From UBA8752 sp002336475 (lineage in GTDB: Bacteria > Bacteroidota > Bacteroidia > Flavobacteriales_D > Sanyastnellaceae), in the NCBI GenBank assembly GCA_943846755.1, contig OX044365.1, positions 744,001 to 808,000 on the forward strand: a DNA stretch of 64,000 bases. Direction: 5' to 3'. Positions 59,428-64,000 of the stretch are shown here, one piece after another. The stretch's first letter is position 1. The number at the start of each line of letters is the position of its first letter. Below the pieces are notes generated by a model. The model made no database searches. It saw only the letters and a list, made by a program, of their open reading frames with translations, and had not been told where the DNA came from. The translations under genes and the position numbers were made by a program.

Positions 59428-60303
59428 ACACCCCTCCACAAAAAACAAAAGCTCGCGCATCCGTTCTGCCTGCTCCAATTGTTCTTCGCGCTCGAAGGCA
59501 TAGGCCAAGTTTCCAATCAACCTTCTGACGACATCAATGGGGTGGCAAGGGCCACAGCTCTGTTGGTCCACTGGCAAGTCCAGGTGCCCCAAAAACGCAT
59601 TGACTTCGTCGGGATGAATGACACCGCCTTTGTTGAAAGGATTGATGTAAAAGAGCACGCCACCGGGGCCTCCATCTTCGTTGAACTCCCCCAAATGTCC
59701 ACCATCACAGTAGGCCAAGATGAAATGGTTCGGCAGGTTCACACCGTGTATGGGCAAAGCCAGCTCTTGGGCCAGTGCAAGGTAAAGCGCACCTAACGCC
59801 AGGGAATTGCCTTTGCGCTGGGCCAGCACTTCACGCGGCAAAGCATGTGCTGGTTTTGCTGCGCCACCTCGGGTGCCTTCGAAGCCATGGTGCTCAAAGA
59901 AAATCCGGTTGAACACCTTGACCTGCTCCAAAGCGGTCATGTCGTCATTGAGCTCCAGCCAAATGTCCTGCCTGACCCGTTCTACCGTTTCCTTGAGCTC
60001 CTGAATGGAACGCGTAGGATCGATGTAACGGTCCAAAAGCATCAAAGCCTCGGCCACATGGTGGTTCTCGGAGCCAATCCAATCGGCAAAACCACTCCTC
60101 ACCTCTCCCGTTCCAAGATGGTCCAGCAGGGCCTTGGCACGGCTCAAGAAAACATCACCGTGGCCTTCTTCAGAAATGGCAGTGCGCAGCGGCCGCAAGG
60201 CAGGCTCGCCAATCTGCTCCAATTCTTGACGTACGGTGTGGTAGATGCCCTCATCGGGATCTTCCAACAGAGAAATCAACGCGGTGAGTTCTGTGACGCT
60301 CAT
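59395..60303 (-). CDS. SirB1/transglutaminase-like family protein
   Basis: 302 residues, no signal peptide. The SirB1-type transglutaminase-like core is seen at about 145-230: VLAQRKGNSLALGALYLALA, ALPIHGVNLPNHFILAY and FYINPFNKGGVI. In the typical core a Cys-like nucleophile is not strictly kept; the family is often thought non-catalytic and its role is unknown. The N-terminal 90 residues look like HEAT-type helices, and the C-terminus resembles TPR (LAYAFEREEQLEQAERMREL). The start is the ATG at 60303. Confidence 0.85.
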   Translation of the reverse strand: MSVTELTALISLLEDPDEGIYHTVRQELEQIGEPALRPLRTAISEEGHGDVFLSRAKALLDHLGTGEVRSGFADWIGSENHHVAEALMLLDRYIDPTRSIQELKETVERVRQDIWLELNDDMTALEQVKVFNRIFFEHHGFEGTRGGAAKPAHALPREVLAQRKGNSLALGALYLALAQELALPIHGVNLPNHFILAYCDGGHLGEFNEDGGPGGVLFYINPFNKGGVIHPDEVNAFLGHLDLPVDQQSCGPCHPIDVVRRLIGNLAYAFEREEQLEQAERMRELLFFVEGCSSPQRAERAE

Positions 60304-60361
60304 TGTCTATCAGGTTCGCAGTGGCAAAGTAGTTCCGTGATTTGCGGCCTAATTTCGAAGC

Positions 60362-61312
60362 GTGGGTTCTTTTCCAAACGATCATGTGGATGCCACTCCG
60401 AATCCCAATTTCGGAGGCACTTCCAGCACCAATTCCAGCATCGGTGATGGGGCCCAAGGCCCCAGTAATGGCGCTCAAAATGAACCGACTGCCACTCCGG
60501 GAAGCGGTGCTATCGCGCCAGGTGCGCGGCCTTGGCGCTCGTACAGAAGGCCAGGAGTGCGCTTCAACGGCCCTCCTCCTGAAGAAGTAAAAAAAGAACT
60601 GGAGGCCGATCGGCGGCGCATTCAACAATCGCTGATTGTTACCATAGGCTGCCTTGTAATTGTGTGGGGTGCCTTTCTGATCAACCTGCAGTTCAACCTG
60701 GGACTCAACCGATTCGGCAACCGGCCACTGCGCACCGAAGGATTGGTGGGCGTGCTGTCTATGGCCTTTCTGCATGGCGGATGGGAACACATCTGGGGCA
60801 ACACAGTCTCGTTTTTCACCCTGTCCTCCATGTTGCTGTATTTCTACCGGGGCATTGGACTCAAGGTGTTGTTTTGGACATGGTTGGGCAGCGGAGTATT
60901 GTTGTGGACAAGCGGAGCAAGTGGCAACCACATTGGACTCAGTGGAGTGGTCTATGCGCTGGCTGCCTTTCTTTTCTTAAGCGGTGTAATTCGCCGCCAT
61001 GCCATATTGATGCGGGTCGCCCTTGTGGTCGTGTTTCTCTACGGCAGCATCGTCTGGGGTGTCTTTCCCATTGAAGTGGGCGTGAGCTGGCAGGGCCACC
61101 TCGCAGGGGCATTTGTGGGCGGCTTGCTGGCCGTAGTCTGGCGAAAAGAAGGACCTCAACCTCCACCCCTGCCCCCTGAAGAAGAGGAGTCAGAACTGGA
61201 TGAAGCACTACCGGGAATGGACGCTGACGTTGCCCATGGTGAGGCAGGAACTCTAAAAAGTCATGAGCCAGGCTCTGAACAGCGTGGCCCGCTTCCAGGT
61301 CTAGAAAACTGA
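60362..61312 (+). CDS. Rhomboid-family intramembrane serine protease
   Basis: 316 residues from GTG 60362. The first ~85 residues are a low-complexity Asn/Gly/Pro/Ser-rich head. Six or so membrane helices follow, with FLHGGWEHIWGN (His and Asn147 of the oxyanion region), catalytic Ser194 in GLSGVVYAL and catalytic His246 in WQGHLAGAFVGG. The C-terminal 55 residues are Pro/Glu-rich. Rhomboids cut transmembrane helices; the substrate is unknown. A TAATTTCG box four bases before the GTG supports this start. Confidence 0.9.
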   Translation: MGSFPNDHVDATPNPNFGGTSSTNSSIGDGAQGPSNGAQNEPTATPGSGAIAPGARPWRSYRRPGVRFNGPPPEEVKKELEADRRRIQQSLIVTIGCLVIVWGAFLINLQFNLGLNRFGNRPLRTEGLVGVLSMAFLHGGWEHIWGNTVSFFTLSSMLLYFYRGIGLKVLFWTWLGSGVLLWTSGASGNHIGLSGVVYALAAFLFLSGVIRRHAILMRVALVVVFLYGSIVWGVFPIEVGVSWQGHLAGAFVGGLLAVVWRKEGPQPPPLPPEEEESELDEALPGMDADVAHGEAGTLKSHEPGSEQRGPLPGLEN

Positions 61313-61356
61313 AAGTCGTATGGGCGCACCAAACGCCCAATAAAAACCACTGCCTG

Positions 61357-62478
61357 TTAGGCGTTGAGCATCACGGGCATCACCAACATGAGGATGTCCT
61401 CACCGCTGTTCTCGCCGTCGTGTTGTGGACGGATAATGCCGGCACGGTTGGGTGCACTCAACTCCAAGGTGATCTGTTGGGCATCCAAATTGTTGAGCAT
61501 GTCCAAAAGGAAGCGGCTGTTGAATCCGATTTCCATGTCATCACCGGCGTAGCTGCATGCCAAAGTCTCATGGGCTTCGTTCGCAAAATCAACATCCTCC
61601 GCACTGATTTTGAGGCTACTTCCTGCCAATGAAAGGCGGACCTGATGAGTGGTCTTGTTCGCGAAAATGGACACCCTGCGAATGCTGCGCTGGAAGTCCT
61701 TACGGTCAATGGTCATGCAGTTCGGGTTCTCCTTCGGAATGACCGCTTCATAGTTGGGGTACTTGCCCTCAATCAAGCGGCACACGAGGTCCATTTCTCC
61801 GTACTTGAAATGGGCATTGGCTTCGTTGAACGAAACCACCACCTCATCGGTCATAGGCAGCGTCCCCTTGAGCAGGTTCAACGGCTTCTTGGGAACGATC
61901 ATCTCAGCATTCTCAGGCGCCGATGCATCGGTTCTGGCGTAACGCACCAAGCGGTGAGCATCCGTAGCAACGAAACTCAAATGGTCGTTGCGCAGCTCAA
62001 AGAAAATCCCACTCATCACAGGGCGAAGGTCATCGCTTCCTGCGGCGAAGAGGGTCCGTGAAACGGCCTCGGCCAAGGTGTCAGAATTCAAGGTCACAGA
62101 AGTGGCATCCTCGAGCTCTGGAGTTCGGGGAAACTCATCGGCGTGTGCGCCTGCCAGTTTGTACTTGCCTGCTTCACTGGTCAACTCCACACCACAAGTC
62201 TTGGCGTCCACCTTGAAGGTCAAAGGAAGATCCTCGAACGTCTTCAGGATGTCGAGCAACATTTTGGCAGGAATCGCAATTGCGCCCTCCTCCTCTGAAG
62301 TCACTTCGACCGCAGTGGTCATGGTGGTTTCAAGGTCGCTGGCGCTGATAGATGCCTTGCCCGGTTTGATGTCGAACAAGAAGTTGTCCAAGATGGGCAA
62401 CGTGTTGCTGCTGTTGAGCACGCCACTGATGGCCTGAAGCTGGCGAAGTAAAGCGGTGCTGGATACGATAAACTGCAT
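61357..62478 (-). CDS. dnaN: DNA polymerase III beta subunit (sliding clamp)
   Basis: 373 residues from ATG 62478 (MQFIVSSTALLRQLQAI); six further codons upstream are less likely. Three clamp domains are visible: NTLPILDNFLFDI, FAAGSDDLRPVMSGIFFE with VATDAHRLVRY, and SLKISAEDVDFANEAHE with the C-terminal PVMLNA. The clamp ring tethers polymerase III to DNA. dnaA and an origin are not nearby, so this is not the classical dnaA-dnaN locus. Convergent with rhomboid, 44 bases apart. Confidence 0.97.
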   Translation of the reverse strand: MQFIVSSTALLRQLQAISGVLNSSNTLPILDNFLFDIKPGKASISASDLETTMTTAVEVTSEEEGAIAIPAKMLLDILKTFEDLPLTFKVDAKTCGVELTSEAGKYKLAGAHADEFPRTPELEDATSVTLNSDTLAEAVSRTLFAAGSDDLRPVMSGIFFELRNDHLSFVATDAHRLVRYARTDASAPENAEMIVPKKPLNLLKGTLPMTDEVVVSFNEANAHFKYGEMDLVCRLIEGKYPNYEAVIPKENPNCMTIDRKDFQRSIRRVSIFANKTTHQVRLSLAGSSLKISAEDVDFANEAHETLACSYAGDDMEIGFNSRFLLDMLNNLDAQQITLELSAPNRAGIIRPQHDGENSGEDILMLVMPVMLNA

Positions 62479-62620
62479 GCGGTTGATATAGGACATCGAA
62501 AATACCCTCGCGGGTATCGCCCACCACTCCTAAAACCCGTCACTTTTTCACAACTGATACACCGCAAGCCGACCACAAGGCGACTTTGACGAACATCGCC
62601 CTGCACCGTACATTGGAGCT

Positions 62621-62977
62621 ATGAAGTTTCCCGCCACGTCCCCACTTATTGCAACTTGCCTCTTCGCCCTTCTCAGCATGCCTTTTTCTGCAGCTGCCCA
62701 AGCCGATGTGACGCCAGAGGCTGAGACCGTATTGACTGTGTTCGAAGGCCCTATGAGCCGGGAAGCGCTCAATGAGATGCGGTTGACCCTCTCCGAGCAA
62801 GGCGTGCGGTTGAATTACGGGAACTTCCAATTCCACCCACAGACCAATGAAATGATCGGCGCTGAGCTATCGATGGTGGTGGACGGCGTCAGCTTTAAGG
62901 AGTACGTGGAATTTGTTTCTCCAACCTGCTTTTTGCGCGTCACCAAAGAGTCGGGTTTCAGCCTCGAGGGCTGCTGA
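62621..62977 (+). CDS. Small secreted protein of unknown function
   Basis: 118 residues. Signal peptide IATCLFALLSMPFSAAAQA, then a compact alpha/beta domain (ETVLTVFEGPMSREALNEMR, GNFQFHPQTNEMIGAELSMV) ending at a Cys. No family recognised. A TACATTG box five bases before the ATG matches the spacing of other start-proximal boxes here. The 3' end overlaps the convergent heptosyltransferase by 20 bases. Confidence 0.65.
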   Translation: MKFPATSPLIATCLFALLSMPFSAAAQADVTPEAETVLTVFEGPMSREALNEMRLTLSEQGVRLNYGNFQFHPQTNEMIGAELSMVVDGVSFKEYVEFVSPTCFLRVTKESGFSLEGC

Positions 62978-64000
62978 CCTGTTCCATGGCCGCCAAAACG
63001 CGGTCTACTTCTAAGTCATTCCCGCACCGAAAGTGGCCCTTTGGGCAAAGGTTGTGGCCGTGCAATCCGCATGGCTTGCAATCCAAAGCACCTTCAGGCA
63101 CCTCTACTTCTGCTGCCGTCCCGTTTGATTTCATGGCCGGCAATGCACCAAAACCAAAGCGAGGCGTGGTGCTGCAAAAAACGGCCACCACCGCGGTGTC
63201 TACTGCACCGGCCATGTGAAGCGGTGCGCTGTCATTGCTGACCACGAGTTCAGATTGTGCCATCAATGCCGCGGCCCCCAGCAAATTCAGGTCGCCTGCA
63301 CACACTTTGGGTGCCACAACTCGGCATGCCTCGGCGATGCTCTTGAGCAAAGCTTGATCGCCTTTGCCTCCGAGCAAAATGACCGCTTGACCCGGGTGCA
63401 TCTGCACCCAACGGTCCGCCAATTCTGCCCAATGAGACTGTGGCCAGCGCTTTGTCGCCCACACACTTGCCGGTGCTAGAACGAGTCCCCCTGATGGCCA
63501 GGCTTGAGCAGCTGCCCTGTGCTCGTGGCTCGGATGCAGCACTGGCCGGTCCAACATTGGATTCCACGCCCCGATGAAACGGGCGACCTGAGCGTGATTG
63601 CGCTCGGTTTCATGCCGCCCATCGCCAATGCCATGGGCCACCAACTTCTCTTTTGGAGATGGCCATTTCAATGAACCTTCGAACCCTGTCAAACAGGAAG
63701 CTCCTGAACGACGGGCCAAAAGGGCCATACTGGAAAAACGATGCAAGTTGACGACCACCTCAGGACGGCTGGAACGCACGGTTTGGGCCACCCTAAGCAG
63801 CCGAGGGTATTTGCGCCAACCAGACCTGTTCCAAGTGTGGACGGCACTTAGGAAAGGGTGGTCCTGAAACACACCCGCTGCAGCCTCTCGCACCACAATA
63901 GAAAGCTCGTGGTCCGGAAAATTCCGGTGCCACGACTCGAGCAAAGCCGAAGACAATACCGCATCGCCTAAAAAGGCCGGCTGAAGCAGCACGACCCTCG
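62958..64000 (-). CDS. Glycosyltransferase family 9 (ADP-heptose:LPS heptosyltransferase-like), 5' end beyond the window
   Basis: At least 346 residues; the frame is still open at the right edge. The GT9 N-terminal loop is visible (RVVLLQPAFLGDAVLSSALL), then the Rossmann-type C-terminal half with LAPASVWATKRWP, the ELVVSNDSAPLHMAGAVDT nucleotide-sugar site and FCSTTPRFGFG. A cysteine cluster (CKPCGLHGHNLCPKGHFRC) follows, common in Bacteroidota members. It would add a heptose or related sugar to lipid A core in the cytoplasm. The first codons and start are outside. Confidence 0.9.
   Translation of the reverse strand, partial: RVVLLQPAFLGDAVLSSALLESWHRNFPDHELSIVVREAAAGVFQDHPFLSAVHTWNRSGWRKYPRLLRVAQTVRSSRPEVVVNLHRFSSMALLARRSGASCLTGFEGSLKWPSPKEKLVAHGIGDGRHETERNHAQVARFIGAWNPMLDRPVLHPSHEHRAAAQAWPSGGLVLAPASVWATKRWPQSHWAELADRWVQMHPGQAVILLGGKGDQALLKSIAEACRVVAPKVCAGDLNLLGAAALMAQSELVVSNDSAPLHMAGAVDTAVVAVFCSTTPRFGFGALPAMKSNGTAAEVEVPEGALDCKPCGLHGHNLCPKGHFRCGNDLEVDRVLAAMEQVSSPRG

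Noticed and set aside
1..64000. CRISPR, tRNA, rRNA, prophage or defence island
   Set aside because: No repeat arrays, no T-loop-like GTTCGANNC with a matching acceptor stem, no rRNA-like stretches and no toxin, nuclease or capsid families were found by reading.

Overview
The window reads as chromosomal DNA of a Bacteroidota bacterium, probably a flavobacterium-like lineage with above-average GC; I cannot place it more finely. The evidence is a type IX secretion protein (PorQ), a gliding-motility-type C-terminal sorting domain, a bacillithiol glycosyltransferase (BshA), a fused two-part branched-chain 2-oxoacid dehydrogenase E1, SPOR-domain proteins, a GH3/beta-lactamase fusion and repeated TAnnTTTG promoter boxes in place of strong Shine-Dalgarno sites. 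I see no rRNA, tRNA, CRISPR array, insertion sequence, prophage or known defence system. This is a dense core-genome segment.

Layout. 0-5 kb: 3' part of ribBA, ribosomal protein L31 type B, a secreted SPOR protein, a Xer recombinase and an esterase. 4.7-11.6 kb, minus strand: an iron/cobalamin-type ABC importer (binding protein, permease, ATPase), a membrane metallophosphoesterase, ettA and gluQ. 11.6-16.4 kb: an acyl-CoA carboxylase beta subunit, a NUDIX hydrolase, aat, a degenerate acyltransferase-like protein, a small winged-helix protein and a 49-residue gene. 16.5-22.8 kb, minus strand: a sugar MFS transporter, a 1060-residue T9SS-exported adhesin-like protein, an ECF sigma factor and a CarH-like MerR regulator. 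22.8-33 kb, plus strand: GlmU-like protein, lon, porQ, cmk, GH3/beta-lactamase fusion and bshA.

33-49 kb: aroQ and an SLC12-type transporter, a large secreted lipase/beta-helix protein, an 869-residue TPR coiled-coil protein, two FAD oxidoreductases, an outer-membrane-type protein with two SPOR domains and the fused dehydrogenase E1. 49-64 kb: a pRiA4b-ORF3 protein, miaA, mutS2, a T9SS-type serine protease, a C-terminal processing protease, a DUF1573 lipoprotein, a pterin dehydratase, an aminotransferase/sugar-transferase pair, a SirB1-like protein, a rhomboid protease, dnaN and a heptosyltransferase cut by the right edge.

Themes. Envelope and secretion genes recur: PorQ, two T9SS cargo proteins, SPOR proteins, NagZ-like recycling, heptosyl- and phospho-sugar transferases. 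Branched-chain catabolism is represented by the E1 fusion and a methylcrotonyl-type carboxyltransferase. Translation factors (EttA, GluQ, MiaA, Aat, L31) are scattered. The most notable signal is regulatory: in several units the -7 box TAnnTTTG lies only 3-5 bases before the start codon, which predicts leaderless mRNAs. Convergent genes commonly abut or overlap, leaving no room for terminators.
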